Positions 1-14,001 of a DNA stretch of 64,000 nucleotides are shown in pieces. Below the pieces are notes generated by a model. It was not told where the DNA came from and made no database searches. It saw nothing but the letters and a program-made list of their open reading frames with translations. Each line of letters starts with the position of its first letter. Within the stretch, counting starts at the first letter, position 1. The position numbers and the translations under genes are program-made. The stretch covers positions 92,170 through 156,169 of the forward strand of contig JAFREE010000047.1 in NCBI GenBank assembly GCA_019400425.1. The letters are read 5' to 3'. The DNA is from Hymenochaete sp. R1 (lineage: Eukaryota; Basidiomycota; Agaricomycetes; Hymenochaetales; Hymenochaetaceae).

Positions 1-3000
1 AAAGGAAAGCTCAAGACGCCTTATCTCCCCATGGACCCAGAAAAGTCGCAAACCCTGGCTTGAAAGCACTTTTGATTATTTGCACACCAGACCGACAATG
101 CCCAAGGCGTAAAGATGGTGCTGTGCAAGTTGTTCAAGGCCCGGGGAAAGCAACATTCTCGACCTCTTCGGTACCGAAATCTCCACCTTCCTCTTTACGA
201 TGTCTCGGTTGCATCGATATCTAGTCGTTGCCATCCGTAATGGAGCTAACGTGGGCGCTGATCCAGTAGATCCTTCAGATCGTCTCGTGCACGTAACGTG
301 TCGAAATACCCCATAAGCAACAGATTGGACGGATGGACTTCCCGATTTGACCTTTCAATCGGTCGAGAGTTAGCTCAACTAGGTCAGATGCCTTGGTAAG
401 GTCTTTCCCCCTCCCCTCTCTTTTCTCGCGTCGCGGGAGGCGCAAAGGAAACGTGCATCTCGGAACATCGCATGCTTTGGATAAATGACTCGCTATTTCA
501 AATCACACGGAAAGAAGTATATTATTTGACTTGAAGACGGAAGCAGGGCGGAGAAAACGGTGATAGCTACCCAGCGGTCGAAGAAGCTGATGTTGGAGAA
601 CCGTGCGACGCTTCCACAACTGTTGCGCTCGTCTCGCTGTTCGTGTCAGCAACGTGTCTGTTATACGCTTTGGGCGACCAAAATTGACATCTCGACCGAA
701 CATTCGAATGGGTTGGTATCTGAAAGGCTTCATAAGGCTTCTTACGCCACAAATAAACTAGAAATGATAAAGAGAAGTGATAAGGTCGTCGATAGTTTTC
801 GGAAGCTTTCCTCGTAAAATTAAACATTTCCGTGAGGCAAGAGAGGTAAGAGCTTATTTTCTTGCTGTGCTTTGCACATTGTCGTCAAGCTACCAGCACA
901 GCTTGAACATCGATCTAAACCCGATTGGAGTCGTTCGCCCTCATTCAACGTGTGGCGTCAACCAAGACCAAGGCTTTTTACTTGCAATGTGAAGTCGGGG
1001 AAGGGGAGGGAAAGCCGCGGGGTCATGTAACATATAACTGTGTTTCAGTGGACCATTATTACATTGAAATCATAGTTCACCCAGGTCCGTTTCTCCCTTC
1101 TCCCTCATCCAAGAATAGCGGTGTCAACACGAGCGACTGTCTCGTAATAAATCTCCATGGGCATGGGCTTCAGTATGTACTTTTTGAGTATTCTATCACT
1201 TATTACAGATCTATGTTTCGGATATGAAAAAGATCGTGGAGCGCGGATCGAACGTGGGGCTATGTCTTACATTTGGCATTAGCATACTCTATGAGATATC
1301 GTAGAGTCCATCAAAGGAAAGACTTCAAGTACGATTTGGAGACCGTGAAACATGGAAAAAAGAAGGATGGTTCGGATGTCCATGACTACGATGGTGGATG
1401 CAAGGGTTAACGTTCCAGCTGGCCCGTTCCGTATCGTATCGCACGCACGTAGGAGCGCCAAGTCAAACAGTGGTCCTACTTACTCACACATTGAAGGCGC
1501 TCAATCTGAGTGAGTACGATCGCACGCCGATCATTTGATACCCTATCCTACCTCCCGCCAACTCCATACCATCATGATCTAGCTGAGGTAGCCACGCATT
1601 ACTCATGCCAAACGACATTTGCGGACCCCGGTGGCTTACATTGGCGTTGTGTTATAATTCAAGCCTGAGCGGTGAACACGCGGCGCATCATCGCAGCATT
1701 GCATATAATATTCAGTTCAGTTTTTCCTCTTGAGTTTCCGCCTACTATGCGCTGTCTACGTCCGTCATCAGAATGGATTGTCTGGCGATCCACCATCGCG
1801 CCGAGGCTGTTGTTTGAAATGTTAGGTTAATGAATGAGACCGACGATCACCAACATGTTCAGGAGCTCCCGTTGTTTCATATAAGTACCAGACCCCGACC
1901 AACAGTACAATATCAAATGTGTAGAAAACGTTGGGAGTCCATGCTTTACGAATTCCAAATCGGCACTCCCACACTTGACGGTGGAGGGAGGGAGGGCCTT
2001 AGATGTTTTCCTCACCACACTAAAGACTGAATGGAGAACTTGTAGTATTCCAACATTTCTCAACGAGGGGATACAACAAAGAAATGTTAATTTGTTTTAT
2101 TCTAATTTTGTAGTAAGTATAGAGCACGAAAAAAGGGGAAAGAGTGAATGTGCGAATCCTGGTATATTGTGCGGGTATGAGAGTACGAGTACGACAACAT
2201 GCGAACAAACGAAAAAGGGTTTCAAATGCGGCCGAGGGACAGGAGGATAGTGAAAGGGCACAATAAATAAGTTATGATACAAATGAGCCGCGCTCTCGCA
2301 ATCTGCTGCAATGAATACGGAAGTGCGCTTCAGAAGAGGGAACATAGTAATGCATGAGTTATACCTCATATGCGGCGAGAGTAAAGAAAGGCAGGAATGG
2401 AACGTATGCTGCAAGTGATATGGGTACGTACAGGTGAATGGTCATTTTTGAAGGAAAGGTGACAGACGACGAAGAAGAACCACATGAGAAAAAGGTGCGA
2501 GAATAAGACGATAAAGAAAACAAAAGAGCGGGGTGTATCGAAGGCGAAAGCGGATCCATCCTCCGGTAGGACAGAACCAATAAATCAGTAATAATGCAAA
2601 CAAACACTCGATCCAATGTTCGAAGTTAAGCAGAAAGGGGAGAATGCGATGTAAATGGTATACATTGATGGAAAGTGAACGTGAAGTAGGAAAAGAATGA
2701 ATAAAGGTAATGAAAGGAAAGGATGCAAAAAGAACGACAATAATTAAACAAACAGAGGGAAGGCGGATAGAGGTAGAATTATTCCTTTGATGAATACACT
2801 GGGTGTTATGGAGAGTACAAGTGTCGACTTCGATAAAATTGGACGGTAAAAGTGTGTTGTTTGAGGGGTGGTCGTAAGACACTGCGAGCTCTTCAGGACA
2901 TCAACCTGAAACAACAAAATGATTAGCAACACTGCTCTCAACGGCCCGTACTATGAGTGACCGAATCGGCTCTTCCCGTAGGCACATGCGTGGCATCAGG

Positions 3001-3088
3001 TCGGGTAGACACAGATGCCGCGTGACGAACGAAAAGAGGAACATGTTTCGACGAGAAGGGCCTGGAGTTTGGGATCAAGGTCTGAGAC
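1..3088. other. No supported gene; left flank and probable 3' UTR of the C6 factor
   Basis: I find no recognisable protein, tRNA or repeat here. Short open frames overlap one another on both strands and resemble nothing known. From about 2100 to 2900 the plus strand is strongly purine-rich, so the minus strand reads as pyrimidine-rich and lacks stop codons; this explains the long but compositionally odd minus frames such as 2882-2442. The stretch next to 3088 is probably the 3' UTR of the minus-strand transcription factor gene. Confidence 0.5.
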
Positions 3089-6000
3089 TCACCACGGTGA
3101 TGGAGGAAACGAGCCAACGCGAGTGGCCTGCTCAGCGCCGTACATAGCACCGCCGACAGGTACACACCCACTTCCGCCTCCTATACCCGGGCTACCCGTG
3201 TCCCCTGAGGCACCGGAGTCTCCCATCATGGAAAAATACTCGAGCTCCTGACCGTGCGATTGTACGTGACCGCCATGGTTGTTCGAGAAGGGGTTGCTAG
3301 TAGCCGGAGACATGTACGATAGAGATATTTCGTCGTACGACCCACTTCCCATATTCCCGACACCGAGAGGCCCGTTCAGTCCAAGTCCCATGCCTTCCCC
3401 ACCGGCAAGGGAAACCGGAGGAAGCATCGTCGTGGGCGTAGGGTCGCTAGACGGCCTCATGTCGTCGAAATCCGAGCTCGCTGAGAGTGTCGTGCTGACA
3501 GAACGCGCTGAACCAGGCATCGGAGGAACGCCATTACTGCTACCCAAACTGCTGATACTTCCGCGATGGCCTTGTATGATGTGGTTCATGCCCATACCGG
3601 GGAACTCAAACAGTAGTGGCGAAGGCTCGCGTGATTGCATCTGAGGAACATGCATATGATTACCCTCGTGGTGCATCCCATACTGGACGCCATGAAGATC
3701 CAATGCCGAAGGAATGGCGACTGGACTTTGCTGGATAGGGCAGACCATTGTCCAAACAGTCCCAGACTGTACAGCCATTTGAATGTTGTTGACGTTTCCC
3801 CAATGTTCAGAAAGCCTCGCCAAGAAGTTGTTGCAAACACCGAGGTTGACCTCGGCGAATCGGCCGCGATTGACCTTCTCCATAGACTGCGCCTGGGACT
3901 CCCGAGGAGAGGAAGAAGGTGACGTGTTGGTGGAAGCTCGTTGTTCCAGCTCTGCCCTAGATTCGAGAGCGAAGACGCGCGCTGCAAGTGCCAGAGGGAA
4001 ATCGAGGAATGGGAAGGATGTAACGGCTTTTGCTCCATCAACTTGCTCAAGCATCACAACGACGTCCAGAATAGAACGAGCACACTGAAGAAATAAAAAT
4101 AATGTAAGCGTATCGTTTATAAAGTATTCGAAATTAAGTGCTTACCTCCTGGACAACATCCGAGAGTCCGACGCCTGAAGAACCACTCATATTCCTGAAT
4201 ACGGATGACGCATTTCCGACAATACCCAATGAATTCATGACGAGATGGAGTATCAGGTAAATCATCTCATTACCAGGACCCGACTGCTTTGCACGCCTAA
4301 AGTTGCTCAGCGAAAGCGTAAGGTGCATGGGAAGAGACAACTGGATGGCGTTCAAACGAGTGAGAATATCATGAAGCTCTGGCGAGATCGCGTTCGGAGA
4401 TGCATCCCCGGATGATGACGCCTGAGATTGTTGAGGCGAGTGTTGCGAGGATGGTTGGAAGTTCAGAGCTTGTAACATCTGGTCCCGTAGAGCAAGGAGA
4501 TCGTATAAGATTAAAAACGGCGTTTCGGAGGCAGTCTGAAGCTCTGAGCTTCCCGCCGAGAGAGGCGAAGAGCTCGATATGCATGAAGGGACGGCGGTGG
4601 TGCACCCCTGAAGACTCAGATTTGCAGGGTTACCAGTCACTGTATGTGCGTCATTAAAAGTCTAAAGTCAGTCACACGTGTCTTTGACGCGATATTAAAA
4701 TTCGAGAAAAAAGGATCCGCGTCGTGTTGGAAAGTCGTACAAAGAATGGCAAACACGTACAGAACGAGGAAAGAATATCCAGGGTAACAACAGCCCACCA
4801 TGTTTGACGCAGATCGTTTTGTTCGTGTTCCGTTGGGAGAGACTTGATCGTGTCCTCATTGCCTAAACCCAAGTCTCGCGCCATCTGAACCGCAAGCTAC
4901 GCGTTGTATAGGTTTAGCAACGTCGAAGGTTAGGCGAGCCACGACACACTTACAGCACTGTAGAGGTTTAATCCGTTCTCCCTCCCGGTCCCATATTCGC
5001 CCCATGAAAGCAGCACAAGTGAGTGAAGGTTCTCTACGCTTGGCGTGTAGACAAGAGGCACGATCAAATCTTTCGCCATCTCGAGGTACGGCTCGCCAAG
5101 GTGTGACTTCGCCGCCCCGGGACCGGAGGCCGTGCCGAGTTGGATGCCAGGAGAGTGGGCGTCGTACGAGAACCTATGCACGGTAGAAAGTATGAAGCGT
5201 CAGTCATTTGTTCTGCTGGGGCGTCGTTGAAACGATGGGAAGGCTTAGGAACAAGCCGCAGCAGCAGGCACTGGTGATCGACAGGTGAGGGACCTTCGGA
5301 CGTCCAAATGGGGGACGGACTCATGAAACGCGCCGACCGATCCGTTCGGGCGGCCATCAACGAGCCGGAGTCGAACCACCACATAGAATTTGAAAGTTCA
5401 AAAGTTCGGTTGGAAACGGCAGAAAGCAGTGGTATGCAACAAGAAAAGTGAGGAACAAGTAAAACGATAACGAACCTCAGACTAAGAGCAGCTATACAGT
5501 TCGCTACTGGAGCAGGTAGAGCTCTTTCTCTCCAGGTATGCTTGAGAGCTTCGACATGCAGCCAGAGGAATCTTTCACCACCCTCCTGCTCAAAGTTCTC
5601 TTGATAGAGCTCGAGCGCACGCTCCATCATCCCGGAGGCTGGTTGGGTGGGCCGGACCGGGTCGAAACACGAAGAGTGGGCATGTGCAAATGTATTTGAA
5701 CCATGATAGGGGGAATGCTGCGTGTGTGCATATGGATCTTCTAATGCGAGATCACGGAAGGAATTGAGCGGAGAGAGGCCAAGGAGTGAAGGCGTGCTGT
5801 GACCTGACTGAGGGTGGCGACGGAAATGGGGATGAGCGTAATCGGCGGAGGACGCCACGGGCCCAATGTTTCTCCTGCATTATAATCGAAGGTCAATCGT
5901 ACTTCACCAAAATGACAATGGAAATTGAACCTACCTGGTGCTCGTCTTCCTCACACGATGCGGACCAATCTCACTACCGGGACTACCTGATCGCATATGC

Positions 6001-6547
6001 AGAGCACTGGGTAGGCGTGGTAGAGCAGGTGGAAGAGACGAGGAACGGTTCTGAGGATGGAATGCTCCGAAAGATGGTAACGTTGCTCTCCTGGCCATGA
6101 TACCCGCCCCGCTGGAAGCTCCAAGCCCGATCCCGCCGATACCGTTCAGGCCTTGCTCCATTTCGGTATAGGAAGCAGAGTTGGAACCGGTCTCAGAGGC
6201 GGACGACGCGTAGTCGAAATCCGAGGAACAGGTTGAGGGAGCGTATGCTGCGGAGGAAAGACTCCCAGAACGTTGAGCATGATAGCGTTCCCTATCGCGG
6301 AAGCGGCAAGCTGATTTTGATAGCCTGCACGCTTCGCATTTTGGAGCTCCAGGTGTCTGGTGACATTTAATTTTCTTTGCGCGGCTAGAATGAAAGGGCA
6401 GCATTAGCTGTTGCCCGATGGTCTAATACCTCGATCGAAAAGAGCGTTCACTTACCATGTATCGCAGGCTGTTACGAGTCTTGAACGTTTCTTTTGCCTA
6501 GAGTTAGCGGCCTGAGGATCCTCGAGGATGAAGCGGATGCCGTCCAT
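3089..6547 (-). CDS. Zn2Cys6 fungal transcription factor with fungal_trans domain
   Basis: Nuclear DNA-binding regulator of the C6 zinc-cluster class. Exon 1 (6547-6456) starts MDGIRFILEDP and reads into SRLVTACDT; it splices to exon 2 (6384-5935), rebuilding ACDTCRAKKIKC and then CEACRLSKSAC. This gives the six cysteines of a Zn2Cys6 cluster with spacing 2-6-8-2-6, followed by a basic/serine-rich linker. Exon 3 starts at 5874. Further exons near 5380-4920, 4885-4740, 4640-4150 and 4110-3089 carry the regulatory (fungal_trans-like) domain, recognisable by NGLNLYSA...MARDLGLG and LRQTWWAVVTLDILSS. The C-terminus is long, Gly/Ser/Pro/Met-rich and probably disordered. Target genes cannot be told from sequence. 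A GTGAGT lies at the predicted stop (3089), so one more short 3' exon is possible. The 5' flank at 6560-6670 is pyrimidine-rich on the sense strand, as in many basidiomycete promoters. Confidence 0.88.
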
Positions 6548-9500
6548 AGTTCAAAAGCTACGTGAAAGGGAAAATACAAAGAGTGTGAGTAGGGAAGAAA
6601 GTGGCTATGGAGAATTATCGTCCGGGGGGGGAGGATGGGAGGGAGGAGAAGACGGGATGAGAATGAGGATGGATTGAATGTCTTATAACGAAGAGCGTCG
6701 ATCACCTCGACGCGTTCGAGTTGGGTTGGCGCGTCTGTTCGACAATCAAAACGGGAAGGTGATTATATACGCCATCCAGGGTCCAGGGTCCTCCTCCTCC
6801 TCAGTCCCTGTAATTCCCAAATCCCGGTTGAGATCCCATCTGGCAAGCATCAATTCTCTATTATCGCGATTCCTCACATGCGGTCTCCGGGGTCTTCCCC
6901 ATCAACCACTCAGGGTTTTTTGATCCTGCCTTTGATACCGATCGTGCGCCCTCTTCCTGCTTCCTGCTCATTCGCCACTCGCCACAATTCTTTGATCTCC
7001 TCTCCGACACGGACCGCATTCACTTCAACTGCTCTGCTGAAAGGTTTGGACCATTTCACCACAACGCTTCATCCAACTCAACAGAAGAGCGTATATATTG
7101 AGTGCGACGAATGCACCCGCGTATATGCCTGTTATGCGCAAAACAATCCGTTGCTAACTCGTCGTTGTCGTCGTAGTACCGCGCTTTCGCAACGACAAGA
7201 CAAAATGACGATGCTTCCGTGATATTGCCTTCAATCTCCCCATTGTCTTCCTCAAATTTGTCTCAAATTTTCAGCATCTTTTGCTCTCGCTCGAGGCTCC
7301 GAAGATCTTTTCTTCATCCTCATCCTCATCGCCCCCTGTTTGAGACCACACGTGATGTTTCTGCTTGGCCCCTGGTACACGGTTCTGGGTTCACTGACTT
7401 TAGAAAACGTCGAAAGAAGGACCGATGGGAAATAATAAGCGATGAAAAAAGACCCACAACAACCCGCGAGTGCTTCAACACACGTTTTATGTAGCCGTCA
7501 CCGTCGTAGCCCCTATGCGGGATTATGGAAGCATAGCAGAAAGGCAAACGTCATAAAGTCCGGGTGGCGCGACTCGGCCCTCGGTGCGACGACGGCAAGA
7601 TTGCCTCGGCAGAAAGTTTGACGACAATAGGATCTTGGAGTGGTACGGTCGATTGACTGCGAGGTGAGTAAAGTTTATGTGTATGTTTAGGGCGAGCAAT
7701 CATCCATTCTACTAGTAGGAAAGGATGATCAAAACGGCTCCTACTAACTGTGACTGGGTGTCGCCGAATTGTAAGGAGCCACCTCTTCTTGGATACGGAA
7801 GCGTGAACCGGATTGGAGGATGGAGAGACGAGAGCACGTTTACTTTCTTCGCGTCTGTTCGACTTGTCGGAAAGAAACTCGGGAGCATTGCCGCCCCAAG
7901 TCAATTATCCATACGGAAGGATGACGCCTAAGCCACAAAGTCGAGGGCTCTACGGAGATTGCTTGGCACAATACAATGGTGAAGTCCTGGAAGTAATAGT
8001 GAGAGGAGGTGGAAGACATAGTAAGCGAATGCCGATGCGCACATGATGATTGCTTGAAAGACTTGCTGCTATGGAAGCGTAAAATTATGCGAATCCGCAC
8101 TCACCACAAGGTCTCCCTCCCCCTCTCCTCTTTTTTCCGATCCTTCGCAAAGCTTTCCTCTACACTACACAACCGCCATGTTACATGTTAAGCCACCAAG
8201 AGCGCAGCAACGCGTGGGTTAGACTTCAAAGTTTCTTTCCGTCCTCCGAAGCGCAGGGCAAGAGAGAAAGGAGGGTCGATACAAAAATAGCAGGGTCGCA
8301 CCGCCACCCTTGCCTCACGTTCCCCGGTCGTGACCAAGCACAACACAAGTAAACTCCGATTGTCAGTCAATGAAACTCCGCCTGAGCCCATTTTGTTCAA
8401 TGAGAATGAATTTGCATGTCTCGTTAGTCGATCATGAATGTCGTCATGACCCTCGATGGCTCCCTTCACCCTAGCTAAAGGGAATTTGAAAGTTTGAGCT
8501 TCGCTTTTTTTGTTACTAGCGATACAGACACGACACACATGGAGCACTCAGAGCGAATTGGTAAAGGAGCGGCGAAGAAAGCGTTTGAGACCGACCAACT
8601 TCTGAATACGAACGTTTCATGCGAAGAAGTGATGCTTGGTGACGAATACATGACTTGCGAAGACAGCGAAACACTCACGCAGGTTTGTGCGCTCGGTCGA
8701 GAAGACGTGCACTCAAGGTCGAAATCCAATCATTCGGAGTAGGGATACCGACAATAACTAAATAAATGTCGGGGCAGCGGAGCAGCGCGCGCAACGAACA
8801 AGAAACGAGGTTCGATATAAAGCGGAGTCCACTGCCTCCACGGCGCTCTAAAGCAAACGTTACTGGCAGCACTGACCCGCCGGCCAAGAATAGTGATGCA
8901 AACATCGCTGGTCGTTATATGATGGCGCCGTCCCGCCCCGAGAATAAAGTAGGATAAGATAGTCTGACTGATAGGGGCCCGATAGCTACCGATCCGATCA
9001 TCCAGTTTCTGGTAACGCGACAGTATCTCTATTCAGTACTGGCGTTCGTTTTTTGGTAACGATAGATCATAGAACCTGGATGTTATCTTTCTATGGTCGC
9101 CACAAGATGGCGTATAGATCTGAATGCACAGACTCAAATGGAATGGATTTGTGTGAGGTGAGTTGGAAAACGTCGCAATTCGGACCTTCCAACAACTTGC
9201 GGTGCAAAATAAGTTAGAATATGCAGGTGTTTTCATTGAGTTATGCCACTGAAGCCATTCTGCTCATTTGTCTTTTTCGCCATTCTTCCGATTCCATCGA
9301 GTTCGGGGTCGTCACTTGTATTCTGTTCAACATCCACCGCGCGAGCATCGAACAGCACGTCCGGTATTCTCTAAGCAATTCGGAAAAGTAAAGATGTTAG
9401 TAACGTGAATGTCAAAACATTGAGATTATTGAATGAAAGCAAAAGAGAAATATCCAGCTTTTAACCGACAGGCATGGATTGTGGTGAAATATAAATATAA

Positions 9501-10133
9501 ACCGGACAACCTCGTTGCTTCGAGTCGCAATTGATATTTTACGTAGCAGACGCAAGAGAGTAATCAAAGAGAAAAAAAAGGAAACACAGAAGCACAAGCA
9601 ACGGCATGACAGAGAATGAACACCGCCGTCCGTGAATAATAGAGGCGCAAGACAGACGGTGATCAACGAAATAAGATAACAAATAGTGATACACGAGCCG
9701 GCGCTATCGCTTCATAGCATGCCGAATTCTATGAGCCTGCTTGATGACAGAATCCTATGATGCCTCACGTTCCACGGTTTCGACGGAGACAAGCACCCTG
9801 GGTCATGTCACAAGTCCTCGGCCTCGGCCGGGCAAAGCGCATTTTTTTAAACTTCACACAAATGAAGCAAACTGGAGCAAGACGACGAGGGAAATTGATG
9901 GAAAGTACAGCCACTGTGGGCCCCGATTATTGTTATTTGCTTCAGATGTCGCATCGCCTCGATGAGGGACCAGACCTTCCCCATTCAGATGAAGCGGCCC
10001 GTTGGCAACCAACACGGACCACGTCATTTGCCCATGCTCGCCACAGAAGCAAACGAGCCCCCGAGCTCACAGGTAACACCGACCCTTCGTCTGAGACGCA
10101 GAACGTGTGTTTGATACAGTGAATCGGGATATA
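6548..10133. other. Gene-poor intergenic stretch
   Basis: The first 150 bases are the CT-rich (sense strand) promoter of the C6 transcription factor. The remainder holds only short overlapping frames on both strands (for example 6878-7222, 8188-8547, 8494-8742, 9412-9666) with no recognisable domain and no convincing splice chain. The stretch near 9420-9660 is purine-rich on the plus strand. I see no tRNA or transposon ends. Confidence 0.45.
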
Positions 10134-11739
10134 CTACCGTACCTGATCATGATGCACTCCCTGTCGGGCGTCGTTCCAGTCCAATTCGGAGTTTTGTGAA
10201 GGTGAAAGTTGTTCACGCTCGCTGAGTTCGAGGGATAGTCCAGGGATCGCGCTGGCAGCGTTAAATGAATTGTCGCCATTGACCGAACTCTCAACGGACT
10301 TGCGGTATTTGTGGTATGTGAAGAGAACAATACCTATGCTCGGGAAATATGCCTGAGTATCAATAAGCGATTTCAGGATTAAATTGACAGACATACCGCT
10401 AACAGTAATGGCAACGCCAACAATGTTTAGAGGGGTGAGCTCGTCGCCGAAGAGCCAAGCAGATACAGAGATCTGTGAAACCTCTTTTGCAATTCCAGCA
10501 ATAGACATCGGAACAACCCCCGCTCTTTGTATAATACTTACAATAAATCTTAGTCTCATTCTTTCGCACAGTCCACATAATGATACAGCTCAACTCACTA
10601 ATACTCCGTGAGGACCATGAAAAACGCAACGGTACCTGGCACAGCCAAAAAGAATATGGTGTTAAAGGATGCTGATATACCTTCGAAGAATTTGCTGTGG
10701 AACACATCGATCCAACTTTCCAGGAAGAGGCTGACTATGGCCAGACACGCCCCCATCGTTGGTGCAAGCCAGTAAATCGTTGCTGCGGGGTTGTTGAGGC
10801 CCATTTTCTCGTCTTTCAACAGCAAATGGGTAAGACTCCACCGCAGCCCACTCAGAGCGCTAGCGCTTGTGACAAGTACGAATCCAAGAAGGTCAAACTG
10901 GGCTTCAGTAGCAACCATCATAAGTACGCCGACGAAAATAAGGAATATTACTCCGACAACTCGGAATGAGAAGACCTCCAACTTGAAGAAAAAAGCGAAA
11001 ACTAGGACGAAGATGAGCGAGGATGACTTGCACATGGCTAGCATACCTAGAAGTCAGAAACATTAATAGACAAGCTGAAAGACACCTCTTACTATAGAAA
11101 GAAAGCGTGATAATTTTGAGGGATAAGTTTGATAATCCAATATCCAATCCAGTTGCAATTGCTGTGGGTGCAACCTTTTGTCTGATTTAAATTGTAATTA
11201 GAAGTATACATTGTCAAAAAATAATAATACCCACATGTAGTCTTTTTTACCAGGATCGTATGGAGGACGGAATTTCTTCGACCATACATTTCTCACGAGG
11301 GCAGCCAGAGCGAATTGGACGAACATATGTAGCATGGTTACAAACAAGGGCCACGAAAAGCCATACCGATCGGGCGAGAACATCCATTTGTTATACACAG
11401 ATAGAAGCAAAGCAGCAAAGAACCTAAATCCCCATTGTCATTATTATGCTGAGTAGGCAGAGGGCGTAAAACGCACCATGCTGCAATAAATAAAGAGTTG
11501 ACGACGGCGTTCCTCCACCAAAGTCGTTTTCTCTCTTCCCTTGAGACGGGTCGCATGTTTTCGTCATAGTTACGCACGACAGGATTAATCGCAAGAACTT
11601 CTTCTTCTTCGTCACTTGGAGTGGGTAAATCTGGGTCCGTGCTGGCACGATTGTACCCGCCGCGTGACGCCATCGTTGCAGACCAAATTGTCGATTCAAT
11701 TGGGCTATCCGACTCTGCTACTCCGATGGACCCTTTCAC
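10134..11739 (-). CDS. TPT/SLC35C2-like nucleotide-sugar or triose-phosphate transporter
   Basis: Multi-pass carrier of the drug/metabolite transporter superfamily, TPT (triose-phosphate transporter) domain, closest in feel to the SLC35C2/Ymd8 group of Golgi or ER proteins. The N-terminus is acidic and cytosolic-looking (DLPTPSDEEEEVLAINP, then RLWWRNAVVNSLF). Diagnostic stretches in order are LLLSVYNKWMFSP, FSWPLFVTMLHMFVQFALAAL, GLDIGLSNLSLKIITLSFY, MCKSSSLIFVLVFAFFFKLEVFS, ASALSGLRWSLTHLLLK and, in the last exon, GIAKEVSQISVSAWLFGDELTPLN, giving about ten membrane segments. The tail after YHKYRKS is hydrophilic. There are at least five introns, with exons near 11739-11480, 11430-11235, 11180-11095, 11044-10620 and 10520-10134. 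The start could be the Met at 11739 or the in-frame Met at 11673. Substrate is unknown; the family assignment is firm, the subgroup is inferred. Confidence 0.85.
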
Positions 11740-14001
11740 TGCTTTTGCATCGTCTTCGAGGACGAGGCTGTTGTGCGTACTACGATGTTCATCAACAACA
11801 CGAAGGGCAGAAGGGAAATGAGGAATAACTTACATGCAGTTGCAATGAAAGCTCGGCAAAAGCAGGCAGTGTTGACGTGACGCGCACGAGAATTCCCACA
11901 CTCGAAGCTCCCATCACAATCAATGCAGAGCAGAGACAATACGTTCTTTTCTTTTCGCTCGTTGTCAGACACATTCCCTCTCCCACAAATATTCTCGATG
12001 ACTTATGAGCCTTCTGCCAGTGGCCGCAGAAGCCTATGGCTCGTACTGAAGGGCAGATCCGACTACGATTTATGTGAGAGAACTGAAAAAGTATTAATCT
12101 GATAACGAGATCCTTTGATCGCAAAGTTCATTGTACAGCCAATTTCATCAGGAATCTAGGCAACCCAGAGCATAGGTCTTTCATCTTGCTCGCATAAATA
12201 TGTCCTCACATCTGTCCACAAGATGTTTGTACCTGTGTCCTGCGCAGTGCGGTAAATAACTCAACACCCTCATCAACATATGATCCCGACCACTATTTTG
12301 TTCCGCAAGCACGGCCAAACGGGTCCCCCGGAACCCTTATGGTTTCGGCGACTCTTCTTCCGCCGCCTAGCCATTCCAGCCATTCCCTAGTCATTCCCTT
12401 GTCTTTGGCGCCCAGACGCAAAGAAGTCAAGAGCTTATCATCACATCCCGACTGAATTGGAATGTGCGGCGGCAAAGAGCGAAATGGCGGGTAAGGTTTC
12501 GCGGACCCGCATGCATATACGCATGCGTAGATTGCGCAACCCGACGAAGCCGTTCGACCGAAGGCTTGGACAGCGGTAGTACGTTTGCCAGGGACAAAGG
12601 GTCAGCAGTCTCGGAACCAGGGTCGCAAGAAACTCCTGAACCAGATCGCCAATGAGAAAACCCTTTTCTTCATCGCTAAGCTCGCTCTATGACGGAATTG
12701 TCTAGCTCGGTAAGTCAATCTTCAAAACATGAGGCGTTTGCTGCCCAACTCAAACGAGCCCCTAAAAGGCATATCGGAGATGGTACTGAGCCCTTGCGCC
12801 TTTCCTTCAAATCTTGAACGGCAGTAAAATTCCGATTGTAATAATCCTCTCACTACCAAACGGTGCGTGAAAGAAGCCGGAACGTCTTGGGTAACATTTT
12901 TAGCGATAGTTATCACGATACAACGAGGCTTCAAGTTGACCCTGCGAGCGCCTAAAGTTAGTTTCTCCGCAGGTGATAACTTCCATAGTTGTTCGAGAGT
13001 CCAGTCCACGACTGACCCTGTCTGACCCCTCGGCAAGTTGCAGGACGCTTAGCTTGAAAACAATCTGATTTGCGTGTTCATTTCTGTGGGCCAAATTGTT
13101 CGTCACCTAAGCGTAAGGCGAACGTAAACAGCAGAATACCATCGCCGGATATCCAAAGCATGTTCGCAGTGTATACGACCAATAGGCACTCCAAATAAAT
13201 GAATAAATGATCAGAGCAAACATATCGACGACTCGGGAATCCCATAGATTTACCAGTGAAAAAGACGTTGGATGCTTAACATTGAATGACCTTGAAGTCG
13301 GACCTACTTCGACGTGCAGTGAAAGTTGTTAGTTCATAGTGAGAAGGTCCTATCTTACCTTTATAGTCATCTGCATCTGAGAGCTCTGAACACCTCAAGA
13401 GACCACCAGATCGGTTCATGACAGAATATAATCGTGCTTCCTGATTTTCATACCGTCGAGCGAAAAAGGAGGATAAAAGAGGCGATGGAAATTCTCCGAC
13501 CAAAAGAAAAGAAAGAAAGACCAAAACTGAAGTTCGGTGGTGGCTCACTCCCTGGAGACGTAGAAAGGGAGAATGCGTGGCTAGCACAAATTCCGGGCTC
13601 CGACACGAGCCAGCGAGCGGGCAATGTCCCGACACTGGCATCAGAGAGACAACAGGTCCCGTGCACTTTTGAGTTCGCCGGTTTAGCGTGTATGCACACG
13701 CGCATGCATACTGCAACCCTCGGCCATTTGAAATAGTGTTGATCCCGTCGGAAGACAGTTCACTTCTCTACTTCTTGGGCGTGTCCAATCTGACAAGAAG
13801 TGTTTGCTAGGATCAGAAGACGTAGTACGCGGATAAAGAATACCTCGATCCTAGACCCTTTGATAGCCGGCAATTTTCTGAAAATGCAGATGGACCGAGA
13901 AGCAGGTGGCTGATCACAAGGAAGATGGAACGAGAAGGTTCGGAGAACGTCACAGTCAACTACCCGTCAATGACATTGATTCAACAATATTAATGGGTGA
14001 G
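11740..14001. other. No supported gene
   Basis: Upstream region of the TPT transporter plus about 2 kb without recognisable genes. Frames at 12722-13036, 13276-13716 and 13434-13736 overlap on opposite strands and show no family signature. I see no tRNA or terminal repeats until the transposon at 14010. Confidence 0.45.

Noticed and set aside
503..1461. Overlapping short frames on both strands
   Set aside because: They conflict with each other, show no recognisable motif and no consistent splice chain.
2442..2882. 146-codon minus-strand open frame
   Set aside because: It lies in a pyrimidine-rich strand that is poor in stop codons. Composition is Leu/Ser/Phe-biased without domain or splice context, so it is probably 3' UTR.
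8188..8742. Frames of 119, 84 and 82 codons on opposite strands
   Set aside because: Mutually overlapping, with no similarity to known families and no paralog in the window.
12480..12545. GC-rich stretch resembling a tRNA fragment
   Set aside because: No cloverleaf can be formed and no T-arm consensus is present.
13276..13736. Opposing frames of 146 and 100 codons
   Set aside because: Same interval on both strands, with no family signature. At most one could be real and nothing supports either.
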